Assembly: GCA_019914995.1 (NCBI GenBank) | Contig: CM034132.1 | Coordinates: forward strand, 1,986,501-2,050,500 | Length of the DNA: 64,000 bases | Direction of reading: 5' to 3' | Source: Acanthochlamys bracteata | Taxonomy: Eukaryota; Streptophyta; Magnoliopsida; Pandanales; Velloziaceae | Shown: positions 34,456 through 46,600 of the stretch, in pieces | Layout of the letters: every line of letters begins with the position of its first letter | How positions within the stretch are numbered: the stretch's first letter is position 1 | The notes under the pieces: generated by a model | What the model saw: only the letters and a program-made list of their open reading frames with translations | Told to the model about the DNA's origin: nothing | Database searches by the model: none | Translations under genes and position numbers: made by a program

Positions 34456-37400
34456 ATGGAGAGAAATGAAAACGTGGGTAGGGGAAAGATAGAGATCAAG
34501 AGGATAGAGAACACGACTAACAGGCAAGTGACTTTCTGCAAGCGCCGGAATGGTCTGCTCAAGAAGGCGTATGAATTATCTGTGCTATGCGATGCCGAGG
34601 TTGCTCTAATCATCTTCTCTAGCCGTGGCAAGCTCTATGAGTATGCAAATAACAGGTAATGAATTGAACTTCTGATCAATCATCTCTTAGTTGTTCTTCT
34701 TAATTTGTTTGATGCAGTAATTTTTTATTTGTAATCAGGAATCAGCAGCTCTGGTCATCTCTTCTTAGTACTTCACTTTGGATTTTTTATGAAATTACTA
34801 TAGTTGGAAGTGTTTCTTTTTCTTGTTTGCTTCTCCGTTGAGTTTTATTCTTGTTCTTTGTTGATTGCTTACAGAAAATTTGAAAGATTGTTTCTTTCTC
34901 GTTGATTATAGTTAATTACTTGTTGAGTGTATATAAGTGTACATACTACAGTTTGTTCCCCTTTTTGATTTCTAGCTTTTGCTATACATTTCTCGTAATA
35001 TTTCCGACGTTTGGGGTGACGAGTTGTGTCTAGCTTAGAAAAGATGTGATTTTCTGTATTTAGGCAATGAAAGATCTCATCTTTTTTTCAAACTTTTTCC
35101 TTCCAAAGTTCTTCCTTTTGTCTGTTAATTTGAAGAAACAGAATGTTCTTTCTTTAGAAAATCTTAAAGATTTCTCTAGTATACAATTTCCTACAAGCAA
35201 TATAAACATAAAGGTTCTTGCTTTTTTATTCTTGTGTTGTTCTTCTTATGCTTTTCTTGAGTAAGCATTGATCATGGCAAGAATAAACACCACTTTCTGT
35301 TCAACAAAATTTCCAACTGTCTAACCTTATTTTATGCAATTTTCTTCCCTTTCTTTTAAAGAAAAAAACTGTACTAGCTAGCTAGAAAAAGGATCAATGG
35401 ATCCAAGAAAGAAAGAAAGAAAGGATCTATATATGAGTTAGCTAGGAAACCCATTTAGATGCTTATATAGATTTGATTTTAGAATGAGGATGATGATCTA
35501 AACAATCTGTTATAACTATAGTAGTGGTCCTCTTCTCTCCCTTCTTCTCTCTGATTCTCTGCATATTACTGTGTAAGCTTCTTCATTCTTTCCTTTCCTT
35601 TCCTTTCTTTCCATTGCTTTTTAGATATGATTCAAAGATCTAGTCTTTAGCTTTCTCTTCACTTTAGATGCAACAGCTAGTGTTTGTGAATAGTAAATAG
35701 TTACTTCGCTTGCCATGGCTAGACAAACCCAAAAGTTTCAAGCTTTCCCAATTCCTTCTGGCCTCTCTTCTTTCTTTCCTCTTTGTTTTTTCAGGTCACC
35801 GATCAGTGCTGGAAGGTGTCAAGCTCTTATTAGCCAACTCTTTTCTCTTTAGCAATGATTTCGTCACACTGTTCTTTTTTCTTTTTTTCTTTTTTTGAAT
35901 CAATAGATAGTGAAAGAACAAAACTTTTTCTTCTTTTTTCCTCTCATAACAGAGGCTAGGGTTTAGAGTTTTCACCATCATCATCAAATTTTGTCTGTAC
36001 GTACTGTTACAAATCTTTTTGCTATATAGGAGAAAGACTATGAATTGAATTCAATTCAAAAAAAGATAAAGAGTGTGCGTCAGTGAGTGACCGAAAGAAA
36101 CAGTAAAACAGTCTGAAAAGCTAATAAGGAGAGAGTACGGGATTGTTGTTTATGGGATGGAGTGTTTGGGGAAATGGCGAGCTGGACAAAAGCATAGAGG
36201 CTGAGCAGAACATGGAGATGTGATTTATTTACACCAGGGGTAAATGGAAACAAGGTCTTACGTGGCAGTTTGAAACACAATAAACCAATCATATCGTGGG
36301 ATCACGTGCAACGTGGCAGAATGGAACCAATCAGAATTTCGGAGATGCTGAGGTTAAAGATGGTGCGGAAAGATGGGACCTTGTCTACTGACCTATTTAA
36401 ATTTAACATTGTTGCATTGAGAACTGGTTTTTCCATCATTATTTTATGCAGGTCACATCTTTGCACCTCCTCAGCGTCAAAAAGATTGGTTTTTTTTTAA
36501 AAAAAATGGTTTTTAAAGTATTCTACGAATTCTTTAATGGTTGCTTGAATGTTCTTTTAACTGGGTATAAGAGTGTTTTCCATGGTTTTAAGGTTTTGAG
36601 GTGTTGGTATTGTCTGATGGGATTTAGGAAGTAAGGAATTTTGGTGAATCATATAAGAGAGTAGGGTTGATTCCTGACAAGAATTATGCACTGTTGAGGA
36701 TGTCTTTTCAATCACTGAGCAGGGAATGAGATCTTGGTGTTTTGTGGGGTCCTGTTAATTTTTTGTTTGTAAAGTTGGAAGAAATATATCATATAGATCC
36801 TTAAACATACGTTGTTCTATTTTAAGTCTTCACATATAAGTAGGAATGAATAATCAACAAATTTATTAACATCCTTTTTGTCTACAATCAAAACGTGTAT
36901 TAATGGATAAAACTATTTTCTACATAGAGGCAATTTGGTAAACATTTGCTAGCCTCCATCTTTCATGGATTATATATAATGTGACGTACTAATTACCTGG
37001 GAATGAAATAGTAAAGTAATTCGAATTAATGCTTTCTTCACCTAAGTTGCTGCAGGAACAACCAAGCAAACGATAATAGTGTTTAAAGCTTTTAGTTTAA
37101 TCTAGTTAAAGGCATGGCACACCTATTACTACGTTTTTAGGCAAAACAACTATTTCTAATTTGTGTAATCTATAAATTTAATCATAATGTTTAGAGAATT
37201 CCATTAAGACATTGAAATGCATTTCACTTTCAGACAGACATCGGTTAAGTTGTAAAGACACGAAGCAGGTACTTAAGAAGCTCTCAAATAAATGAAACTT
37301 ATTTGATATACAATTGCTCCAACACAAAGCTACTCTAAGTACTTGATCAACAATGAAAGTTAGGATAGAGATTAAGTCAAGAAGCAAACTCATCTACTAT

Positions 37401-40400
37401 AAAAGAAAATCATCAATTTAAAGCTGCTATATATATCGGTGCATTTCAGGGTCTTCATATATGCTTTAACACTTCAACATATATACTTAAAGTCTTGCTT
37501 AATTGAGTAATTCTAATAAGTGGAGTTCATAGCAATGATGTTTAGCACTTCCATTCTTTTTTTTTTAAAGAAAAAAAAGTAGAAACGAGTTTCACGTATG
37601 GATTGATCTTTACATTTATTTCCCTCATAGAAAGCACCAAAAGGAATAGGATAGGGGCAGGATACAAAGATCCAATGCAAAGACCATAATGAAATATATC
37701 TTAGACAACAAAGCATATCCATCTTGCTAACTCTGTTTGAAATCTTTTATGATGAGGATAGGAAGCAATGTCGTATAGTTCAGTTTGACTATTTCAGTAT
37801 TTTACTAAGTGAATATTTCATTTCATAATATTTTGTACAATTTGATTATACCACACATATTGCTTAAAACAAGTACTTCAATTCAATGGTGAAGTTGCCA
37901 TATTAACAACTGATCAATACAAAATAGCAAACGTTAACAAGATGCCACTAACTCATCTATTAGATTTCTCAAAATCAGTGGGATAAAATGTAATCATTTG
38001 TGGAAAACAAGCAATTTTAACCCATCAAAACGATTTAACTGTCTTGACTCAATAAGTAGTTCCTAAAAACCAAGCTCATATGTTGTAATGATTTTTTCTT
38101 TAGTCGTAAGAAGAAAGTTGTATGTTGTATGTTATCCAGCTCTCTTCATCACCAGTTATCTCATCTTTTTTGGTATACCTTATAAATGGAATGAGATGCA
38201 CTTTTTGAGGTTGAAGTTAGAAGATGAATGTTAGAGTTTTAAAAGATATGGTTTTATGGTAGAACTCTATGATACACATTTATCCTTACTAACAAAAGGT
38301 CGGTGAAACAACATAACAGAAAACCATATACTAGAATAATTAGTCATCATACTATAGTAAATGGTAGCCGTTTTGAAGCTACTAACAAATTTCTCTTGCT
38401 CCTGCTGGAGGAGTATAAGTTAATTAGAAACAAGAGATGGTTGTTACTGTTGATTATATGGCAATTGCTATATCAATATAGATGCCCTTGCCGTAGATTC
38501 TTCGGATTAGAAGAGAGACGTATCTACAAAAGTTTCTTTATAATGTTCATGAGATCCTTCTGTGCTTATTGTTGAATTCAAGATCCATATATTGTTGAAC
38601 AATAGCTATATGCTCGATAGGTCCACATTAACAAAACATGTATATTTTGTAGAGCTTCTATTTCAATTTTCACCACATACATGTGTTAGATATTTTTCAT
38701 ATAGTCTTCTGTCTTTCGGAAGTAGAAAAAATGACGTTTATTAACTGGTAGGACACCTGAGTTTAACTTATACCTATGCATGAAACTTGTAGCTTTTGAA
38801 ACTACTATAATGCAACTTCAAAGTTTTAGTAGTTATGTTGTAGAAGCTGTTACTTTCTTCAGTTTTGAAATATAGCTTGTGTTAGAAATCATACCTCGTG
38901 TTAGAAATCATGAAAATGTCCACCACAAAAAGCTTGTTAAACAAAAATTGGAAGAGAAGGTAAAGGTTTACCATGAGGATACCGCATGATAACTACATAA
39001 ATACATTGAGATTATTTATGAAGCCGTATTCATGTAAACAATAGACAATACTTCATTATAGAACTTTGTAGAATGTCTTCTTTCTTTTTTCGGAGAAGGG
39101 AATTTCGGCTATGTTTATTGTTAAAATTCTTCAACAATGGATCCTTAATTTACGTACATATACATGATGTCAGTTACTTGTACGGATGATTTTTGTGAGA
39201 GTAATAGGAAATGTCTTTTGATGCTTCTTCTAATATTATGAATATCGCTTTCACAGTGTTAGAGATACAATTGAGAAGTACAAGAAAACTTGTAGTGGTG
39301 ATGCTTCCAATACTGTCACCGAAGCAAATTCTCAGGTAAGAGCTTGCTGTTTGAAAAAGTTGAATTCAGTGGTGTTTGATGAAGTAGCACATTAAGTATA
39401 TATGTAACTGATCTTTCAAATAACAGCTTAGGTGAAGTTAGTCATGCAGAGTTTTTATGTCCATTTTATCTTTCTGAACTTCATACAATTTAGATGTCAT
39501 TGAATTAGACGGCGTTTAGATAACTTGGCATGTCAAAGAAATCGGAGAAACAGTTTGCAAAAGTAATGTTTCCGTTTGAACGTTGCGGATGATCTGGGCT
39601 ATGCCATGAAACCTTTCGTTCAGCCATGGCACCTATGCTAATTGACCTGCACTTGAGCTTCTGATGCATACATTTATACAGCACTAAATATAGATGTTAC
39701 AAAGAGAAGAGCTTATACCTTGATCAGCAAACTGTGAGTTCCAAGTCCTTGTTGTATCCTTCGGGTACTTCGACTGTTCCAGTGGAGCTATTGAGTTTGG
39801 TTTCTAGTTGGCTTGCTAGGAGAAGCTTCTATAGGGTTAAGGACTTTTGAATTTAAGCATTAGAACTTGGAGATAGACAGTGATATGTAAACGAAATTGA
39901 CAAAGACACTTTCAAAGACAAGTACGACCGGTGCAAAAGATTTGTCCAACCAACAACCTTTAATTTAGCCATGATACTGATTTCATCAATGAATGATGTT
40001 AAACGTGCTAGGCGTCATACATGAGGCAATCTTTAGAAATTCTGGGGTATTACTTCGATTCAATGAGTTCTTGATTGTGCTAACTGATCATATTCTCGTA
40101 ACTTTTCAAGAACAAACTAGAACATGACTAACACTTAGTGCAAGCTTGTATTCAGTACTTCGAGGAAGAAGCTTCAATTAAAGTTTGAGCAAGAGTTAGT
40201 TTGATCTACTTTAATTCGGTCATTCTCATTTTTGAAACAATCCAATTATTTCCTTGAAAGGTGAACAATGTAGTTGGGAGCTCATCCTAGCAATGGTGAG
40301 TTACATCTTACATCCAACATTCAGGACTATTAGACTTGTACAGTGTTCCTTGGGTCAGGACATTTCCTGTAATTTGAGCAGTAGTAACCGCAGAAAAAGA

Positions 40401-42034
40401 ACTCTTTTAAGATAACTTCCAAGATGCTGAAAAAATATATGCAAAGGCAGCAAGTAGAAATAATTAATAATTCATTTGTATTGTTTAATATAAAATGATT
40501 CATTTCAAATTTTAAAGTTCATGGTTATGTTCTTATCTATGCCTGATGCTTCTGATTATTGCAATAATTTTCTAGTATTATCAGCAAGAAGCAAACAAGT
40601 TGCGCCAACAGATTAACAGCTTACAGAATTCAAACAGGTGAGATGTGCACATGTTGAAGTGTTGCTTTTTGAGAAAGATTGTTCTAAGAAATATAAACCA
40701 TGACAGGAATTTGTTGGGCGAGTCAATTGGCTCCATGAGTCTTAGAGACCTGAAAGCACTTGAGACCAGATTGGAGAAGGGCATTTCCAAAATCAGGATC
40801 AAGAAGGTACAATGTTTTCCCTGCAGGTTTCTTAGGTGATTCCCATCTTTATTCAATCCTAACTCATTGTTTGCAATCATGCTAGAATGAGATGCTTTAT
40901 CAAGAGATTGAGTATATGCAGAAAAGGGTATACATCTTTTCTCCAAATTTCCCTACTCCTGGAAATCGTGTCCTGTCATTTTTTATCTTAATTGATGTGC
41001 GCTTTTCTGCAGGAAATTGAACTGCAAAATGATAATATGTACCTGAGAAGCAAGGTAGATTTTTTTTTTCAAACTCAAGTTCATAGCAAAATGATTTTGT
41101 CCATAATCCGACTAGGAATATTTTCCATGAAAAATAGTTTTGCAAAAGTTGAACCTCCATCTAGCTTGAGCATTAATTAGTATACGCCTGCATAGTATCA
41201 CTAGAGTTCTACATCTTGATGGTCTAGAGTTTCAAGTTCGAAAGTTCTATGTCCTCCGAAAATGCAACATAATACAGAAGTTGCCCTACTGCCCTTTTCA
41301 TATTGTTTCAGCTATTGACTTTTTGAGCAGGAGGTGACAAAATATTTTTATGATGCTGCCTGCAATTCCTTTCCTTATAAGAAAATCGGCAAAGCTGACA
41401 TTTTCTTACATAGTCAATAGAGTTATGAACCGTGACAATGAATTGTGTACAAAAGATTATTCAAGAATTGTTTATGTTGCTAGTACTTGTTTAGACTGCA
41501 TTGACAGAAGAAGTTGAAAGCAAATCTATAGTTACTTATAAGAAAATCCTCAAAGCTGACATTTTCTTACGTAGTTCAATAGAGTTTATGAACCGTGACA
41601 ATGAATTGTGTACAAGAGATTATTCCAGAATTGTTTATGTTGCTAGTATTTGTATTTAAGTCTGATTTGACAAAAGAAAGTTGAAAGCAAATCTAGAATG
41701 TTGTTTAATGTTTCTATTCAAGGAATATATAATTTTTTGACAACAGGTAGCTGAAAGTGAGAGAGCACAGCAGCATATGAGTCTGTTGCCAACAGCGGAA
41801 GAAGCAGAATATGAACACACGACTCAGTTTGATTCGCGCAATTTCTTGCAGCCAAACATACTCCAGAATAATCAGCATTATTCTCAGCAGCAGCAACATC
41901 AGACCCTCCTCCAACTTGGGTAAAATAACCTTATACTTCTCAGCTTCTGCAATCTTCCTATTTTCTTTCTTTGTAACTTCAGCATGCTTATTTCTTCAAT
42001 TAGTAACAAATTTTGCTTGGTTGTTTGTAGCTGA
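34456..42034 (+). CDS. AG: AGAMOUS-clade MIKC MADS-box transcription factor
   Basis: Coding exons 34456-34655, 39257-39335, 40576-40637, 40707-40806, 40886-40927, 41013-41054, 41747-41919 and 42031-42034 give 233 residues. The 62, 100, 42 and 42 nt sizes are the classic MIKC pattern. The MADS domain ([36 protein letters not shown]) is followed by the I region ([13 protein letters not shown]), the K domain ([40 protein letters not shown]) and a Gln-rich C-terminus with DSRNFLQPN and a final LQLG, as in AG proteins rather than SHP or SEEDSTICK. The expected role is class C floral homeotic nuclear factor (stamen and carpel identity, floral termination). The 4.6 kb intron after the MADS exon and the last intron in the final codon support the AG subfamily. 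Confidence 0.9.
36285..36333 (+). promoter_or_regulatory. Paired CCAATCA boxes with a G-box between them
   Basis: CCAATCA lies at 36285-36291 and 36327-36333, 42 bp apart (about four helix turns), with CACGTG at 36303-36308 between them and two ACGTGGCAG motifs nearby (one starting at 36260, one at 36311). Paired CCAATCA motifs were described as conserved elements of the AG second-intron enhancer. Base composition here is higher than in the surrounding intron, consistent with constraint. Confidence 0.65.
36534..36906 (+). promoter_or_regulatory. TTAATGG motifs (WUSCHEL-type sites) in AG intron 2
   Basis: TTAATGG occurs at 36534-36540 and 36900-36906, within 600 bp downstream of the CCAATCA pair. 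WUSCHEL binds TTAATGG in the Arabidopsis AG intron next to LEAFY sites. I did not find a convincing LEAFY CCANTG(T/G) pair adjacent, so the assignment is tentative. Confidence 0.35.
39336..40575 (+). other. Third intron of the coding region (after exon SVRD...)
   Basis: A 1.24 kb AT-rich intron between GTAAGAG and TTCTAG. No repeat or gene recognised in it. Confidence 0.6.
41374..41697. repeat. Tandem duplication in the AG-clade gene's intron before exon GTAGCTGAAAG
   Basis: Copy 1 (41374-41534) and copy 2 (41535-41697) share CTTATAAGAAAATC, GCTGACATTTTCTTAC, GAACCGTGACAATGAATTG and GTTGAAAGCAAATCTA in the same order with a few substitutions and small indels. The period is 161 bp. It is a local duplication within one intron. 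Confidence 0.85.
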
Positions 42035-43644
42035 GAAGAATAACATTACACTTCAATCAATGAAGTGCAGAATATCTAGCGATTTGTCGCCGTCAGCTGG
42101 AAGTAATATTGAAATATATGGCAGTTATTATCTTTCATCCTTCGAATATTGTTCGTCTGAAAGACAGTTTTATATGAACTCTTTCCCCAAGAGAATCTTG
42201 TAAGTGTATCCCAGTACTTAATTTGTTCTTGACGATCTATGCGTGTAAAATTCTTAATATATATATATAGCTGCATCCTTCTCATTGTTCTACCATCATA
42301 GCGATGCTACTAAGAATATGCATTGTAATGCTAAAGTTCTAATGGCAGCTTGACAGATAATTAAAATCATGATCTGGAAACTTTGCTGTTGACAGGTTAA
42401 TCAAAAGCTCTTGATCTACCAAATTGATAAAACCTTAATTGCAGTTGTTGTTATTCATGCTCACATTCTTTTATTTTTTTTGGAAGAGACCATTCCATGA
42501 CAGTTCATAGTTAATATATGAGACATGTGAAAACCTTTGTTTTGCCACTCATTCTGGTTTCCTCCTCTCAAGTGGGCATTTCACTTTAAAGAAAAGAACC
42601 AATAAGTTTCTTTTGTGCAGCTTTCTCTACTTTTAAGTTCACCATTATAGCGCAGGCATGCCAAACCAAGTCGTTCAATGTCAAGAAAAAAATGTGCGAG
42701 GTTGCTATATGGCAATGATGACTGTAATAAAAGTAGATCAAAAAGCTAAAAGAATCCTGCAGCAGTGATCAGCAAAAGAAAATCTACTCTGTTAACTACA
42801 AAGGGCACCAGAAATGGAGTAAATTCAACGTGTGCATTCTTGTAACATTAACAAAAAGCATAACCCGTTAACATCGATTTTCTTCTGTTATTGAATCAGC
42901 ACAAGTACAAGAACATTAACATGGTTCAGTGAAGATGTCTATCATATTCAACAACATAATTATTCCAGATACCAAAAGCAACGTACTAGAAACATTTATT
43001 TATCAGGATAACCCTCTAAACTAGTATCTTGAACAAAATTTATTAATATTTTACGCTTGCAGAGTCCAGAGCATCAAGCTATGAGCTTGTGTACTTCATC
43101 AGTTGTAAGTGATCGAAAGTGACTTCATTCTGCCAAAAAATTATTTCTGAATAATCTTTTATATGTATTTTATAAATTCATTCTCACAAACTCGCTTCTA
43201 TGTAAGTATAACGCACCTTATATGTAATCATCTAAAGCTAAACAATCTCACTGCTGAAAAAATTAAAACAGCACTACAACACTTAAAGTGCAGTATTAAT
43301 TCTGAAATTATTCGAAGAAAATCAAAGCAAAACCACCTAATATGACTACAGTAAAACAAAGGAAACTGTGAGTATAAAAGAAGATCCAGGTCTGTAATGA
43401 AAAAAATATATACTGGCAACATAAATATCAGTCCCCAATCTGAAGGAAATATCAGACCGAGTTATGTTAGATACAAATCCAGATTGCAACTGAGTTTTGC
43501 AACTAAGCACGTTCAACTAGCACAGAGATGAGTTTACATGATTAAAACCACCAAGATTGTCAAGAAAGTTATGCATAATCAAAGTTATGAAATAAACTGA
43601 GGATTGCTGATCATGCAATAAAGAAACTTCTTCAATCTCAACTC
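42035..43644. other. Convergent 3' flanks of the AG-clade and HAP8/EMF1-like genes
   Basis: The two genes end tail to tail with about 1.6 kb between their stop codons. The first several hundred bases are probably AG-clade 3' UTR and the last few hundred the other gene's 3' UTR. No separate gene seen. Confidence 0.5.
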
Positions 43645-46600
43645 CTAGAAAGTATAAATTTTTGTTGCTTTCTTCTGAGCTGGAACACTACTGGAGCTAT
43701 TTTCAATAACAAAAGGTGCAGCTGAGTGAACAGTTCTGGAATTATCACCGTCCACAGCTTGACCAGGTTTGAGTATATGTTTTGCTCCAGCACACAATTT
43801 GAAAGGTCCTGATTTTGTTGTTGCATCGATCTTTTGATCAGAAGCACATCTTGGTACACTTCCAGAGTCACCCTTCTCAACATCCTCTACAGTATGGCTC
43901 ATTGTAATTGTTTCTGTCACATTTGCATCACTTGTCCCAGAATTTAACCGTCCCGATCCTTGCAGTTGCTCCTTTCCTACTTGAGCCATTCGGGTATTCA
44001 GGTCATGCTGTGTACTCTGTGAAGGTTTCTTAGCAGATTTCAAGCACCGATCACCCTTAGCAGCTTTTCTCTTTCTAGTTCTAGTTGATCCTGACCTTTT
44101 TGGGTAAATAAAATTCAAATTTGTAGCATGCCAGTTAGGCATTTTTGCTTGGTACATGCCACTTATTGTAGAGCTCGAATAGTTCGTGGCAAATTGTGGA
44201 GTGACAGAGGTTCGTCTCAGTGAAGCTGGAGCAGATGGCCCACAAGCTTGAGAGTTAACAATACCATAAGCAGGAAATGGTACCACTGGTGTATGCAACG
44301 GAGGACCACATGGAAAAGTATTGACCCCACGAAAGTTGCAAGGCCAGTTGAAAGCAGCTGGATTAGAATATGATGAACAACAAGATCTTTGATTCTGTCT
44401 ATTCTGTGAGGCATCTAATTGCCATTGAGGAAGGTTCTGCAAAGAGTTTCCAAATGATGGGTTTGCAAAACTCAGATACATCTGATTCAAACACCGAGGC
44501 TGCAAACTTGATTCAGGTGACAATTCAAAGGATATGCTTTGACTGTGTTTACAATGGGTTGAACCAAGCATAATACGTTGATAAGCATCTTGTGGATGGG
44601 GTCGAATGGGCAGTTGACGCCCCACCTCGATGAATTCTGGCATTGGCTTACATTTCAGTGGATGACCTAATGTCTTACCGCATGGGACAGTGGGAGGAGG
44701 AGGATGGTTAAGAGAGTCCAACGATCTCCTACTTCCTAAAGGCAAAGATTGCCCATCTCTTGACACCAACTTTGGACCCAATCCAAAATGCATCTTGTCA
44801 GACCTTTCAGCTACATTAGATGCCTGGAAAAAGTTTGACGGAGTTTGTAATGAGTGCAGCAGATCTCCTCTAGTCATACGATCCACTTGATAGACCTTTT
44901 CATATTCAGCCCAACACTTAGAGATAGAAGATTCTGGCAATCTTACAGAAAGAGGGTCTTCTATTATGATTTCCTTGTCAGTCCATAACTTACCTTCATC
45001 AAAACTTAAGCAGTCATTGCTGCTTTTCCCAACAGTAACATTCTTACCCATCAAGCGCATAGTTGGCTGAAGAGCAGGCTGAAACCTGTTCGAACAATGT
45101 CCTTCAACTTGAGCTCTCTGCCTCATTGTGTGAACACAAGGATGACTTCGGTTTTGTTCCTCACAGCCATGGCAAGAAGCTTCCATCCTAAGATCATTTT
45201 GCATCTGAAGACCTATTTCCTGAACCAAATCATGGCCCTGAGCTTGTGGTCTACCATGCCCATGCAATTGGATACAACCTGAACCATAAGTTAAAACTTT
45301 GCCAGGAGAGTGGTGTTGTTCTGGCTGCAGATACAACTGACCGTTCGTATCTGTTCCTTCCCCAGGAAACTTCTCTTTCACTTTCGGTTGATCCATGCTA
45401 CTCGTAAGTTCAGGTGAGGAAGACGGACAGTTGTAAAGAGAAAGCAAATTTGGATTATGCTTCCTATAAAGCTCACTAAAACCACTTTTGCTGCTTGGAT
45501 TTCTAATGAATTCACCATGAGAGTTAAGGGGTAAGCCTACAAAACCCTCATCAATACACTTGCTGTCGCAAATAGGAAACATACCTGATTGAATTCCTTG
45601 ATGCCCAAACTTAGCTTGACCTATTAGCATCCTAGGTTGTACAAATTCTATCGACCCCACTGAAGGGCAACAAGTGCTCTTTGAAGATTCTTGAGATGGA
45701 CAGCTGATTTGCTTTTCTGGAGTGTATCTACAAATGCCTCCTTGGGAGTCTGTAGATGCTTGTGGTATCCTCTCAGCTGGTTGCTCGCTTGTCACTGATC
45801 CAGTCATCGACGTCCGCAAGCTGTTACCAGTGGTAGCTTCTGAACTGACTACATCCGGCCAAGATGCATAAGCGGCCACTGCAGAAAGATGTGAAGCTCC
45901 AGTTAACCTACAATGACTTTCCTCAGCATGACTTTTGACTTCAGAATTCAAACCTTCTTTTAGTGGGGAAACCTGCGCTTGGCTTCCGGGAAACAAGCGG
46001 CAAGCGGAAAAATTTGAGCAATCAACTCTGCTCACATCCAAACAAGCATTGCTCTGCACTTCACGATTTAGATCAACAGGCTCTACCAAGGAGCATTTAG
46101 CCATAATGCTGGACTTCTCAAAGGTGGTGGGAGAGTGATGGTTAGGAGCATCAGATGCCTGTTGCTTTTGACATGATGACCCAGCCCTGTTTTCAGCAAT
46201 TTCTACTGAAACAAACTTTTCAGAAATATTTAGAGCCTCTGGTTCCTCAACAGCTAGCAGAAATTTATCACTTTTGCATGCACTATTCATAACTGATGAT
46301 GCAGCTAAGACATCCGAGAATATTTTGCAAAGCTTTTTTAACCTAGGAAGCTCCACAAGTGAACAACCTTCATTGTTTCCAAGTATGTCATCTTTACCAG
46401 AGAAAGTTACATGCTTTCTCAAATCACAATTTGTTTTAGTTCGATTGCTGTCACACGGTCCATCCTTCCCACCTAACTTCTTTAAAGTACCTTTGGATCG
46501 ATTTTTCAGGATTCCATGTATCGGAAGCACCTTTGCGGTATCCTTCTTATTCCTTTGGATTGCTTTCAAATTCTGAGCATGCTTATGTTTCCTCTCTACT

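Larger units (their letters stand above)
34656..39256 (+). other. Large regulatory second intron of the AG-clade gene
   Basis: A 4.6 kb intron bounded by CAG|GTAATG and TTTCACAG. In Arabidopsis the equivalent intron holds the AG floral enhancers. Paired CCAATCA boxes and TTAATGG motifs are listed separately. The rest is AT-rich, with no transposon ends that I could match. Confidence 0.7.

Noticed and set aside
34456..42034. Calling the MADS gene SEEDSTICK/AGL11 or SHATTERPROOF
   Set aside because: The C-terminus with DSRNFLQPN and LQLG, the leader intron, the 4.6 kb second intron and the last-codon intron fit the AG lineage. STK proteins end differently (HLG-type).
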